Origin: Leifsonia virtsii
GTDB lineage: Bacteria; Actinomycetota; Actinomycetes; Actinomycetales; Microbacteriaceae
DNA length: 64,000 nt
Direction of reading: 5' to 3'
Assembly (NCBI RefSeq): GCF_030433675.1
Contig: NZ_JAROCB010000003.1
Location: forward strand, 124,001-188,000
Shown: positions 42,316-50,022 of the stretch, piece by piece
Layout: each line of letters begins with the position of its first letter
Numbering within the stretch: position 1 is the stretch's first letter
Position numbers and translations under genes: made by a program
The notes under the pieces: generated by a model
What the model was told of the DNA's origin: nothing
The model's input: only the letters and a program-made list of their open reading frames with translations
Databases searched by the model: none

Positions 42316-42331
42316 TTGGTACCGGTATCAA
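42316..42331. promoter_or_regulatory. LacI-type operator TTGGTACCGGTATCAA
   Basis: A 16-bp near-perfect palindrome, 24 bp upstream of the deglycase start. It differs from the site at 38967 at one position. The close distance to the start suits repression of the deglycase-kinase-regulator unit. Confidence 0.82.
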
Positions 42332-42411
42332 TTCGTCTCAATGCTGGCACAGCGCCGCCCCTTCCGCAACATCCCCCGTCCCTTCCCGGCGTCTCCCGGG
42401 TCTCTCCCCGC

Positions 42412-42468
42412 CGAGTTGCACGTCGTGGCGGGTAAACGGGTCGAATAGCCGCCACGACGTGCAACTCG
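42412..42468. repeat. 20-bp perfect inverted repeat between divergent genes
   Basis: Arms 42412-42431 (CGAGTTGCACGTCGTGGCGG) and 42449-42468 are exact complements with a 17-nt loop. It lies between the divergent deglycase and GSP39-like SDR genes, so termination of these genes is not a natural explanation. It could be a chromosomal palindromic element or a binding site. Confidence 0.75.
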
Positions 42469-42551
42469 AGGCAGCAGGATGGCCGCTACACCGGGACGGG
42501 AGGGGATGCAGCCCCCTGGACGGGCGCGCGCGGAGTGGTTGCGTGGCGGGT

Positions 42552-43448
42552 ATGCCAGAGAACCAGTACACCTTCGACAACCCTGTAGAGCGGTACCCGG
42601 TCATCTCGCCCGACGAGACGCAGGTGCCGGAGCCCGGCCTCGAGAGCGACCTGCAGCCGCGTGCCGACCTCGGCGAGGACAGCTACGTCGGCTCCGGCCG
42701 CCTGACCGGCCGGAAGGCCGTCGTCACCGGCGGCGACTCCGGGATCGGCGGGGCGACCGCCATCGCCTTCGCCCGCGAGGGCGCCGACGTCGCCATCGTC
42801 TACCTGCCGGAAGAGGAGGAGGACGCCCAGCGCATCGCCGGGCTGATCCGCGACGCCGGACGCACCGCCGTCACCATCCCCGGCGACCTCAAGGAGCGCG
42901 CGTTCAGCGACGAGGTCGTGAAGCGGGCGCTCGACGAACTAGGCGGCATCGACATCCTGGTGAACAACGCCGGGAAGCAGATCGCGACCGAGAGCCTCAC
43001 CGACATCCCCGACGAGCAGTTCGACCACACAATGAAGACGAACATCTACGGGATGTTCTGGCTGACCCGTGCGGCGCTCCCGCACCTCCCGGCGGGTGCG
43101 GCGATCATCAACACGACCTCGATCCAGGCGTACCAGCCGAGCGAGACCCTGGTGGAGTACGCCACGACGAAGGCGGCCATCAACGCCTTCACGAAGGCGC
43201 TCGCCCAGCAGCTCGCGCCGAAGGGCATCCGCGTGAATGCGGTCGCGCCCGGGCCGATCTGGACGCCGCTGCAGGTGAGCAAGGGCCAGCCGCCGGAGGC
43301 GATCTCCGAGTTCGGGCAGCAGACCCCGCTCGGACGCCCCGGCCAGCCGGCCGAACTCGCCCCGGCATACGTCTTCCTGGCGTCGCCGGAGTCGAGCTAC
43401 GTGCTCGGCGAGACGCTGGCCGTCACCGGAGGCATGCCGACGCCGTAG
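42552..43448 (+). CDS. SDR family oxidoreductase, GSP39/YdaD-like
   Basis: 298-residue SDR with an N-terminal extension of about 55 residues before the Rossmann motif TGGDSGIGGATA. The active site is YATTKAA and the NAG motif VNNAGKQ is present. This long form is typical of general stress protein 39 (YdaD) relatives. The substrate is unknown. A GTG at 42543 in frame could add three residues. It is convergent with the DUF6328 gene, with a terminator-like hairpin between. Confidence 0.9.
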   Translation: MPENQYTFDNPVERYPVISPDETQVPEPGLESDLQPRADLGEDSYVGSGRLTGRKAVVTGGDSGIGGATAIAFAREGADVAIVYLPEEEEDAQRIAGLIRDAGRTAVTIPGDLKERAFSDEVVKRALDELGGIDILVNNAGKQIATESLTDIPDEQFDHTMKTNIYGMFWLTRAALPHLPAGAAIINTTSIQAYQPSETLVEYATTKAAINAFTKALAQQLAPKGIRVNAVAPGPIWTPLQVSKGQPPEAISEFGQQTPLGRPGQPAELAPAYVFLASPESSYVLGETLAVTGGMPTP

Positions 43449-43465
43449 CCGCGGGGCCCGCTTCG

Positions 43466-43500
43466 TCGCGGGTTCGGTCGGAACTCGGCCGAACCCGCGA
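43466..43500. terminator. 12-bp inverted repeat, bidirectional terminator
   Basis: TCGCGGGTTCGG (43466-43477) and CCGAACCCGCGA (43489-43500) pair perfectly around an 11-nt loop. It lies between the convergent SDR and DUF6328 genes. No T-tract is present. Confidence 0.65.
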
Positions 43501-43507
43501 CCCTGGC

Positions 43508-44014
43508 CTATCGGCGGGCGTGCCGCCGCCGCGCCCGCTCCCGCACCGCCAGCGGCAGCACCGCCCAGATCACCAGCAGCAGCAGGAAGACGCAGCCGGC
43601 GGCGATCATCCCGGCCGGCGGTGCGAGCAGGAAGTCGACGATGAACAGCACGATCCCGGTGAACAGCAGGGAGGCGGCCGCCAGGCAGACGATGAGGAGC
43701 TTGCTCCCGAGGCCCACGAGCTCGGCCTTCGCCCGCTGCCGGAACAGGAGCCGGTGGAGGCTGACCGGCGCGAGCGCCAGCAGCGTGATCACGACGGCGA
43801 GAAAGACCAGCACGAGGTAGACGCCGACGTCGAAGGGCGGCAACTGCGTGAAGCGCTGCTGGAACGGAAGCGTCAGCAGGAACGCCGCGAGGATCTGCGT
43901 GCCGGTCTGGAAGACGCGGAACTCCTGGAGCAGCTCATTCCAGTTGCGGTCGGCCCGCTGCTCCGCCGTCTCGTTGCGGCCGTCGCCCGGGGCCGCGTCG
44001 ACCCCCTCCGTCAC
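43508..44014 (-). CDS. DUF6328 family membrane protein
   Basis: 168-residue protein with a polar N-terminus (RNETAEQRADRNWNELLQE) that marks the DUF6328 family, then four hydrophobic helices. The function is unknown. The GTG at 44014 overlaps the CinA stop (GTGA), so it is translated with cinA. Confidence 0.85.
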   Translation of the reverse strand: MTEGVDAAPGDGRNETAEQRADRNWNELLQEFRVFQTGTQILAAFLLTLPFQQRFTQLPPFDVGVYLVLVFLAVVITLLALAPVSLHRLLFRQRAKAELVGLGSKLLIVCLAAASLLFTGIVLFIVDFLLAPPAGMIAAGCVFLLLLVIWAVLPLAVRERARRRHARR

Positions 44015-44490
44015 CGCTTCGCCTCCTCCAGGTCGCGGGCGAGGGCGGCGAGCGCGGCATCCACCGTTGCGTGCACGACCTCCTCCGGATCGCCGTCGAG
44101 GTGGAGCTCGTCCACGGTCAGCGCGCCAGGCCTGCCGTGCGCGAGGAAGACGGTGCCCGCGGGCTTGCCCTCCTGCTCGCCCGGGCCGCCGGCGCCGGTC
44201 ACCGAGGCGACCACGTCCGCGCTGAGCAGCCTCCCGACGCCCGCCGCCATCTGCTCGGCGCACCGCGCCGTGATGACCGGGCCGGGCGTGACCCCGAGCA
44301 CGTCGAACTTGACGTGCTCGGAGTAGGCGACGACCCCGCCGGCGAACCAGTCGCCCGCCTGCGGGGACGCGCCGAGGGCCGAGGCGATGGCGCCGCTGGT
44401 GAGCGACTCCGCCACGGCGACGGTCATGCCGGCGGAAGACGCGAGGTCGGCGATGCGCTCGCCGAGGTCGGTGATGCTCTCCGTCGTCAT
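44011..44490 (-). CDS. pncC: CinA family protein (nicotinamide-nucleotide amidohydrolase domain)
   Basis: 159-residue protein consisting only of the CinA C-terminal domain (PncC), which hydrolyses the amide of NMN to recycle pyridine nucleotides. VAESLTSGAIASALG, FAGGVVAYSEHVK and VASVTGAGGPGEQEGKPAGTVF are the family segments. The N-terminal MocF-like domain of full CinA is missing, as is common for PncC. It ends in a GTGA overlap with the DUF6328 gene. Confidence 0.9.
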   Translation of the reverse strand: MTTESITDLGERIADLASSAGMTVAVAESLTSGAIASALGASPQAGDWFAGGVVAYSEHVKFDVLGVTPGPVITARCAEQMAAGVGRLLSADVVASVTGAGGPGEQEGKPAGTVFLAHGRPGALTVDELHLDGDPEEVVHATVDAALAALARDLEEAKR

Positions 44491-44499
44491 TCGGTCTCC

Positions 44500-44619
44500 T
44501 CAGCCGGCGTCGCTGTCGCCCTCGTCGCCCTCTGCCTGCGACGGCTTGTCGACGATCTGCTGCTCCGCCTCCGTGTTCTCATCATGGCGGTCGTTCTCGG
44601 TGTTCTGGGGGTCGGACAT
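44500..44619 (-). CDS. Small acidic protein, 39 residues
   Basis: 39-residue, strongly acidic, disordered-looking protein (many D, E, N and Q). The ATG at 44619 has a good GAAAGGAGGGAG ribosome binding site upstream, which is the main argument for its reality. It lies between the CDSGH-type gene and cinA, in the same direction. The function is unknown. Confidence 0.55.
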   Translation of the reverse strand: MSDPQNTENDRHDENTEAEQQIVDKPSQAEGDEGDSDAG

Positions 44620-44654
44620 ACCGGCTCCCTCCTTTCTTCGGTGGTGGACTCCGG

Positions 44655-44861
44655 TCAGCTGTCGGTGCGGAAGTGCACGGCCTTGTGGCTGCCGTCGCAG
44701 AACGGCTTGATGGTCGAGACCCCGCAGCGGCACAGCGCGACCGTGCGGCGGTGCTGCTCGATCGGGGTCCCGTCGGGCGTGGTCAGGTCGATGTGACCGC
44801 GGACCAGCAGAGGGCCGTCGGGGCAGGCGACGATGACCGGCTCCTCCTCGTGCCCGCTCAT
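44655..44861 (-). CDS. CDGSH iron-sulfur domain protein
   Basis: 68-residue protein with the 2Fe-2S binding motif C44-x-C46-x8-C55-DGSH59 (CRCGVSTIKPFCDGSH). The three cysteines and one histidine match mitoNEET-type clusters, which act in redox sensing or cluster transfer. Its start overlaps the stop of the haem-oxygenase-like gene (ATGA), so the two are made together. Confidence 0.93.
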   Translation of the reverse strand: MSGHEEEPVIVACPDGPLLVRGHIDLTTPDGTPIEQHRRTVALCRCGVSTIKPFCDGSHKAVHFRTDS

Positions 44862-45895
44862 GCCGCCACCGCCACCGGCTCGCGCAGCGAGCTGCGGCCC
44901 GCCTCGAACGCCTCCAGCATGCGCTGCCCGGCCAGCCCGTCGACGTACAGGCAGGCGGCCGCGCCGAACACGATGTCGGGCAAGAGTTCGGGATGCTGCT
45001 CCGCGAGCCCGCCGGCGAGGTCGCGGCCGGCGATCTGCTCGTGGACGGCATCCGCCTCCACGTGCTCGTCGTAGTACCACGTGACCGAGTCGTCGTGCCC
45101 GAGCCTTCGGAAGCCGTTGCCGTAGAACCGGTTCGGGATGGACGAGGTCATCTCGAAGGCCGCCAGGTGCCCGGTGATCGCACCGCGCAGGCTGCGGTTG
45201 AGGCCGAACATCGACATCATCGTGAACGACGCCAGGGTGCTGGCCGGGACGTTGTCGATGTAGGCGCCGTAGGAGTCGTCGAGCCCGAGGTTGCGCATGG
45301 TCCGCCCGAAGATCTCGGCGTGGATGCGCTCGGGCCTGCCGCCGCCGTACTCGTCGGCCTGCACCTCGACCAGCGCGGCCTTCGCCCGGCCGGTGAGCCG
45401 CGGGATGGCCCAGGAGTGCGGGTCCGCCTCCTTGCGCGTGTAGATGGAGCGGTGGATGACGAACTCGACCGCCTGCTCCTCCGTCGCCTTCTTGGCGAGG
45501 AAGCGAGAGAGGCTGGGGCCGGCGTCCTCGGCGGTGAGCTCGAACAGGTGCGCGGCCACCGCGTCCGCGTTCGGCTCGGGGAGCTCGCCGACGGGCACGC
45601 GTTCGCGGAGCTGACACTCGTACTCGCGCTCGATGGACCGGCGGGCGCGCAGGAGCTCTGGATGCCACTCCCACTCGTCGTCGGCCTCGACGGTGTCGCC
45701 GTAGTGGAGTCCGTACAGCACGAACAGGGTCAGCTGCAGGTCCTCGTCGGCGAGGAGGTCGGGGCCGGCGGCGAGAGCCTCGGCCGTGCGGTCGGTGAAA
45801 CGGACGACGTCGTCCGACGGGATGGCGGGGTCGGTCTGCAGCGCGTCCAGGAGCGCCTCGCTCACCGGCCCCCGCGGGGTGATGCGTGGTGTCAT
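44858..45895 (-). CDS. Iron-containing redox enzyme family protein (haem-oxygenase-like fold)
   Basis: 345-residue protein of the iron-containing redox enzyme family, a haem-oxygenase-like all-helical fold with diiron or related chemistry. The EVQADEYGGGRPERIHAEIF and FYDEHVEADAVHEQI-like stretches (the latter as TWYYDEHVEADAVHEQI) hold the expected E/H/D ligands. The reaction is unknown. It is co-translated with the CDGSH protein, which may donate electrons to it. The ATG at 45895 is chosen. Confidence 0.87.
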   Translation of the reverse strand: MTPRITPRGPVSEALLDALQTDPAIPSDDVVRFTDRTAEALAAGPDLLADEDLQLTLFVLYGLHYGDTVEADDEWEWHPELLRARRSIEREYECQLRERVPVGELPEPNADAVAAHLFELTAEDAGPSLSRFLAKKATEEQAVEFVIHRSIYTRKEADPHSWAIPRLTGRAKAALVEVQADEYGGGRPERIHAEIFGRTMRNLGLDDSYGAYIDNVPASTLASFTMMSMFGLNRSLRGAITGHLAAFEMTSSIPNRFYGNGFRRLGHDDSVTWYYDEHVEADAVHEQIAGRDLAGGLAEQHPELLPDIVFGAAACLYVDGLAGQRMLEAFEAGRSSLREPVAVAA

Positions 45896-45950
45896 ACCCC
45901 GACAGAACCGGCAGCGCGCTCGGCGGTCAAGTGGTTGCCAGCCGCAACGA

Positions 45951-46006
45951 TTCGTGCCGAATCGCCGCAATTCGCGACGAATGGCGCTCATTCGGCACGA
46001 ATCGTC
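45951..46006. repeat. Three units of the 20-bp TTCG...CGAAT repeat
   Basis: TTCGTGCCGAAT, TTCGCGACGAAT and TTCGGCACGAAT begin at 45951, 45971 and 45991, exactly 20 bp apart. The last touches the stop codon of the glycosyltransferase (46005, minus strand). Same family as 39031-39212 and 13351-13390. Confidence 0.8.
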
Positions 46007-46958
46007 AGCGCGCGAGGCGGCGGCGCAGGGTCCGGAGCGGGGTGGCGGCGCGCCGGAGGCGGCCGTCGGAGTAGCGGACACCGCCTCGCGCCAGCGCTCC
46101 GAGCGCGAGCCACACGCACACCGCGCGCTCCGCGAGCCAGAGCGGAGCCCACAGCGCGGCGGTGGCAGGGAACAGCCGCCGGCCTCCCGCACGCCTGCGG
46201 CCCACCTCGGCGAGCGCCACGACCCCCACCGCCGCGAGCAGCAGCCGCGCCGGGTGCCGCAGCCAGACGAGGGCGAGCGGCAGCACGGCGAGCTCCGCCA
46301 CCAGCCGTGCGGGCTGCGCGAGGTCGTCGTACGCCTGCCGGACGCGCTGCCGCAGGAAGTGCCTCACTGCGGGCGGCCGCCGGGCGACGCCGATGCGGTC
46401 CGCCGCGACCACCCGGCCGCCCGCCGCCTGCACCGTGCGGATCAGCTCCAGGTTCTCGAACAGCACGTCGCCGTCGTAGCCGCCCGCGGCGATCACGACG
46501 CGGCGCCGCACGGCCAAGGTCCCCGGGTAGTCGTGCCCGAGCGCGCGGTTCAGGAGGCTGCGCCCGGTATCCCAGCGGGCATGCCACGGCGCCGGGACGA
46601 ACACGTTCTGCGGGCGCACGAGGTCGGCCGCGTCGAGCATCCCGACGACCGCCCGCAGCGCGCCCTCGTCGTAGCGCACGTCGTCGTCGGCCAGAACGAC
46701 CCGGTCGTGCCGGGCCGTGCGCAGCCCGGTCATGACGCCGGCCACCTTCCCGTTGCGTCCCGGCCACGGCTCGACCGGCAGGTGCCGGACTCCGGCCGGG
46801 AACGCGCGCGCGTGCGCCGCGAACCGCTCCGGGCCGGAGCCGTCGACCACCGTCACGTCGACCAGCTCGCGCAGGCCGGTGAGGTAGGCGACGAGCTCGT
46901 CCAGCCCGGAGTCGTCCGCCCAGCGCAGCGGCAGGACGTACTCGGCATCGACCCCCAT
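46005..46958 (-). CDS. Glycosyltransferase family 2 protein
   Basis: 317-residue GT-A fold glycosyltransferase. The metal-binding acidic motif is LADDDVRYD, and GRNGKVAGVMTGL precedes it. Two or three hydrophobic helices follow in the C-terminal third, so it is membrane-associated. The sugar and acceptor are unknown. It starts 10 bp after the DUF4383 stop. Confidence 0.88.
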   Translation of the reverse strand: MGVDAEYVLPLRWADDSGLDELVAYLTGLRELVDVTVVDGSGPERFAAHARAFPAGVRHLPVEPWPGRNGKVAGVMTGLRTARHDRVVLADDDVRYDEGALRAVVGMLDAADLVRPQNVFVPAPWHARWDTGRSLLNRALGHDYPGTLAVRRRVVIAAGGYDGDVLFENLELIRTVQAAGGRVVAADRIGVARRPPAVRHFLRQRVRQAYDDLAQPARLVAELAVLPLALVWLRHPARLLLAAVGVVALAEVGRRRAGGRRLFPATAALWAPLWLAERAVCVWLALGALARGGVRYSDGRLRRAATPLRTLRRRLAR

Positions 46959-46968
46959 CCCTCAGTCC

Positions 46969-47463
46969 TCAGGCGCGAGCGGCCGGGCGGTCGACCCCCG
47001 CTCCGCGCGGGCTGAGGAAGACGCCGAGCGCGATCATGGCGACCGCGAGGATCAGGTGCAGCCAGTTGTCGGCGTTGTTCAGCGGCACGAAGTTGGCCGG
47101 GTGGTCCCCCGCGAAGAACAGGCCGTAGAGCCAGATGACGGCGTAGACGATCCCGCCGATGACCAGGTAGTTGCGCGAGCCGATGCGCGACCTGGCGAAG
47201 GCGAGGCCGGCGACGCCGTACAGCAGGTGCACGAGGTTATGCAGCACGGACACCTGGAAGAGGCCGAGCAGCAGCGCCCCCGAACCGTGGCCGGCGAACG
47301 AGAGCTGGTCGTAGTTCGACGTGATGCCCGGGATGAAGCCGGCGAGGCCGACGACGAGGAACACGATTCCGAAGACCAGCGCCGCCTTCTGGACGGCCGT
47401 GCCCGCGTAGCGGCGGTCGTCCCGGTCGGCGAAGCGGCGGTCGGACGGGTCTGCTGTGGTCAT
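46969..47463 (-). CDS. DUF4383 family membrane protein
   Basis: 164-residue integral membrane protein with four helices. The LGLFQVSVLHNLVHLLYGVAGL stretch and the terminal NNADNWLHLIL are typical of DUF4383. The function is unknown. It is transcribed with the glycosyltransferase. Confidence 0.88.
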   Translation of the reverse strand: MTTADPSDRRFADRDDRRYAGTAVQKAALVFGIVFLVVGLAGFIPGITSNYDQLSFAGHGSGALLLGLFQVSVLHNLVHLLYGVAGLAFARSRIGSRNYLVIGGIVYAVIWLYGLFFAGDHPANFVPLNNADNWLHLILAVAMIALGVFLSPRGAGVDRPAARA

Positions 47464-47551
47464 GGTTGCTCCCTTCGAGCGGTGGTGAGGTTGTCCCTCA
47501 TCTCACGCAACCCGCGCGGTGAGCACCGCGTGACCCCTTGACATCCGCCGG

Positions 47552-47896
47552 TCATCCCTGCGCTTCCTGCAGCCGCGGGGAGTAGAGCGTGGCGCCGGGC
47601 CTCAGCCGCACGACGTCCCCGGTGAACGAGGCGAGGTCGGCCCACAGCACGAGCACGGAGCCGCGCGCCCGCCAGCGCAGGAAGCGCGCGATCAGCGCGG
47701 GCGCATCCACGTCCGTCCGCTCGTAGCCGGCGAAGGAGCTGTGCGAGTGCGGGCTGACCACGAGGCCGTACAGGCGCGCGGCGGACAGCATCCCGTCAGG
47801 CGGGCCGTCCAGCGCCAGGCGCGCGTCGACGACGACGCCGAGGCGCTCGCCGTCGGCCGTGAGCACCGGGCTGCCGAGCAGGTCACTCAGGATCAT
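47552..47896 (-). CDS. PRC-barrel-like protein
   Basis: 114-residue protein with a PRC-barrel type N-terminus (ILSDLLGSPVLTADGERLG) and a second, similar strand set at the end. PRC barrels bind RNA or other proteins. Its start overlaps the stop of the next PRC-like gene by 14 bp, so it is coupled to it and to the NRAMP-like transporter. I infer a role tied to the transporter but no function is known. Confidence 0.78.
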   Translation of the reverse strand: MILSDLLGSPVLTADGERLGVVVDARLALDGPPDGMLSAARLYGLVVSPHSHSSFAGYERTDVDAPALIARFLRWRARGSVLVLWADLASFTGDVVRLRPGATLYSPRLQEAQG

Positions 47897-48287
47897 GGCG
47901 ACCTCCCGGGATGCGCGCGATCACGTGGTCGCGCACCCACCGCTCCGTCCAGCTGGCGTCGAGCGAGTCCGCCGCGACGCCGACCTTCACCACCGTCTCG
48001 ACGTCGGCGACGACCTTCCACGGGATGCGCACGAAGCGCGAGTCCGGCAGGCGGCCGCCGAAGATCCTGGTCATCAGGATGGGACCGGTCAGCAGCGCCT
48101 GCACCACCGGCGGCTTCTCCGGGTCGAGGTGCGCGAGGTCGTCGGGCGTGGTCAGCTCGAGGTCGTCGACCGTCGTGACGGGCACGCCCCCCGGGTCGAG
48201 GATCTGCCGGTCGAGCAGCTCCAGTCCCGCGTCCATGATGCGCCCCGCGACGGCAGGAGGCATCGGAAGGTTCGTGTGGTCGCTCAT
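47883..48287 (-). CDS. PRC-barrel-like / hypothetical protein
   Basis: 134-residue protein with a PRC-like core (LLDRQILDPGGVPVTTVDDLEL) and a second half with a WTERWVRDHVIARIPG segment. Its ATG overlaps the NRAMP-like stop by 4 bp, and its end overlaps the next gene by 14 bp. Function unknown. Confidence 0.75.
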   Translation of the reverse strand: MSDHTNLPMPPAVAGRIMDAGLELLDRQILDPGGVPVTTVDDLELTTPDDLAHLDPEKPPVVQALLTGPILMTRIFGGRLPDSRFVRIPWKVVADVETVVKVGVAADSLDASWTERWVRDHVIARIPGGRHDPE

Positions 48288-49516
48288 GCTCCGGCTCCCG
48301 TCACGATCATCAGAGGGATGGCGGCGATCGAGGCCACCAGGATGATGGCGAGGAACAGCAGCCCGACGGCGTTCGTCACCCTGCCGTTGACGCGGTCGCC
48401 CATGTACTTCGGGTCGTTCGCGATGATCAGGATGGGCAGATAGGTCAGCGGCAGCGCGATGGCCGAGAAGACGACCGAGATCTCCGTCACCTGCACGGGG
48501 TCGACCCCGGTGAGCAGGATGCCGAGCCCCACGACGAGCGACAGGATCATCGCAGCGTGGAAACGGGATGCGCTCGCCGGGCGCCGGAACTTGCCCCACG
48601 GCCAGCCGAAGAACTGCGCGAGGGTGTAACCGCTCGAGAGGGTCACCTCCAGCGAGGCGCCGAAGGTGGCGGCGACGAAGCCCAGGATCGCGACGATCAG
48701 CCCGATCTTGCCGAACGCCTGCGCGATCGGCAGTGCGGTCTCGAACAGCGAGGTCACCGCGATGCCCTTCGGCAGCAGCACGATGGCGGCGCACGCGGCG
48801 ATCGAGAGCGACAGCACGGCACCGAGCGGGAAGCCCACCAGGACGTTGACGCGCGACTGCGCGAGATCCTTCGCCTTCCACTTCTCCTCGATGGCGCCAG
48901 ACGAGAAGAAGAACACCTCGTACGGGGTCATCGCGGCGCCGAACAGGGCGACGGCGTAGTACCAGTAGCTCGCGGGGGTCTCGTCGGTGTGCGGCGAGGG
49001 CTGCTGCAACAGCTGCGAGCCGAGCGCCGACCAGTCCGGGTGCAGGAAGAAGATCGCCACAGCGAAGACGACGAGGGCGAGCCCGAGCAGCCCTGTGACG
49101 TTCTCCATGATCGAGAACTTCACCCGCCAGACGACGATCCAGACGGCGAACGCGGCGACCGGGAACCAGAGCGCCGGCTCGATGCTGGAGGCGAGCTGCA
49201 TCGCCAGCGCGATGCCGCCGATCTCCGCGGTGAGGGTCAGCAGGTTGATCAGGAAGGACGCCGACAGGTTGGCGACCGCCAGCCTCGCGCCGAGCCGCTC
49301 CCGGATGATCTCGAACGTGGCCCTGCCGCTCACCGCCGCCACCCGGCCGGACATCTGGGCGAAGAGGCAGATGCCGATCGTCCCAACCACGACGACCCAG
49401 GCAAGGGTCAGCCCGAACCGCGACCCCACCACGCTGCTGGTGACGAGGTCTCCGATATCGACGAAGCCGCCGATGGCGGTGAGCACGCCGAGCGCGACCG
49501 CGAACAGGCCCTTCAT
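48284..49516 (-). CDS. NRAMP-like transporter with non-canonical metal motifs
   Basis: 410-residue membrane protein with about 11 helices and an NRAMP fold. The TM1 motif, normally DPGN, reads DIGD (GGFVDIGDLVTSS). The TM6 motif, normally MPH, reads MTPY in GAAMTPYEVFFFS. These positions hold the metal ligands in Mn2+/Fe2+ NRAMP transporters, so this protein may move another ion or substrate. Start and stop overlap neighbours by 4 bp each, giving a four-gene coupled unit with the lipoprotein and two PRC-like proteins. Confidence 0.85.
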   Translation of the reverse strand: MKGLFAVALGVLTAIGGFVDIGDLVTSSVVGSRFGLTLAWVVVVGTIGICLFAQMSGRVAAVSGRATFEIIRERLGARLAVANLSASFLINLLTLTAEIGGIALAMQLASSIEPALWFPVAAFAVWIVVWRVKFSIMENVTGLLGLALVVFAVAIFFLHPDWSALGSQLLQQPSPHTDETPASYWYYAVALFGAAMTPYEVFFFSSGAIEEKWKAKDLAQSRVNVLVGFPLGAVLSLSIAACAAIVLLPKGIAVTSLFETALPIAQAFGKIGLIVAILGFVAATFGASLEVTLSSGYTLAQFFGWPWGKFRRPASASRFHAAMILSLVVGLGILLTGVDPVQVTEISVVFSAIALPLTYLPILIIANDPKYMGDRVNGRVTNAVGLLFLAIILVASIAAIPLMIVTGAGA

Positions 49517-49962
49517 CCGCGCTCCAGACGCTTGGACGCGGCGTCCAGCTGCTGGGCCAGGCGGTCGAGCGCACGGCGCTCCCGGTCGAGCGCGTTGCCG
49601 GAGTCGTGTCCTGCGGCGGACGCACGCTGGGCGGACGCGACCTGATCCTGGGCGGACCGGATGCCGGCGAGGATGCGGTCGCGGCTCGCGCCGATGCCTC
49701 CGATCGCCGTCATCGTCGCGACCGATTTCGCCTCGGTCGCCAGGCGGTCGGCCGCGTCGGTGAGGCCGGTGTCCATGACGGTCGGCAGCACCTGGCCGAC
49801 CTCGTTGAGGCCGAGCACCAGGCCTGCGGCACGGGCGGAGGAGGCCGCCGTGCCCGCAGACTGCGAGAGCGCACTCCTGGCCGAGTCGTCGGCGGAGCAT
49901 CCCGCCAGCACGCCGACGAGGAGTGCACCCACCGCAGCGGCGGCGAGTCTTCGGTGGATCAC
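49513..49962 (-). CDS. Hypothetical lipoprotein
   Basis: 149-residue exported lipoprotein with a lipobox and lipidated C22 (VGVLAGC), followed by an alanine-rich helical domain. No family is recognised. The GTG at 49962 fits the signal peptide. It leads the NRAMP-like unit (ATGA overlap). Confidence 0.75.
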   Translation of the reverse strand: MIHRRLAAAAVGALLVGVLAGCSADDSARSALSQSAGTAASSARAAGLVLGLNEVGQVLPTVMDTGLTDAADRLATEAKSVATMTAIGGIGASRDRILAGIRSAQDQVASAQRASAAGHDSGNALDRERRALDRLAQQLDAASKRLERG

Positions 49963-50022
49963 GCCGTGGACTGTACGCCCGCTGTGAGAAAGGTGACACT
50001 GGCGAGCGCGCAACGATCGGCG

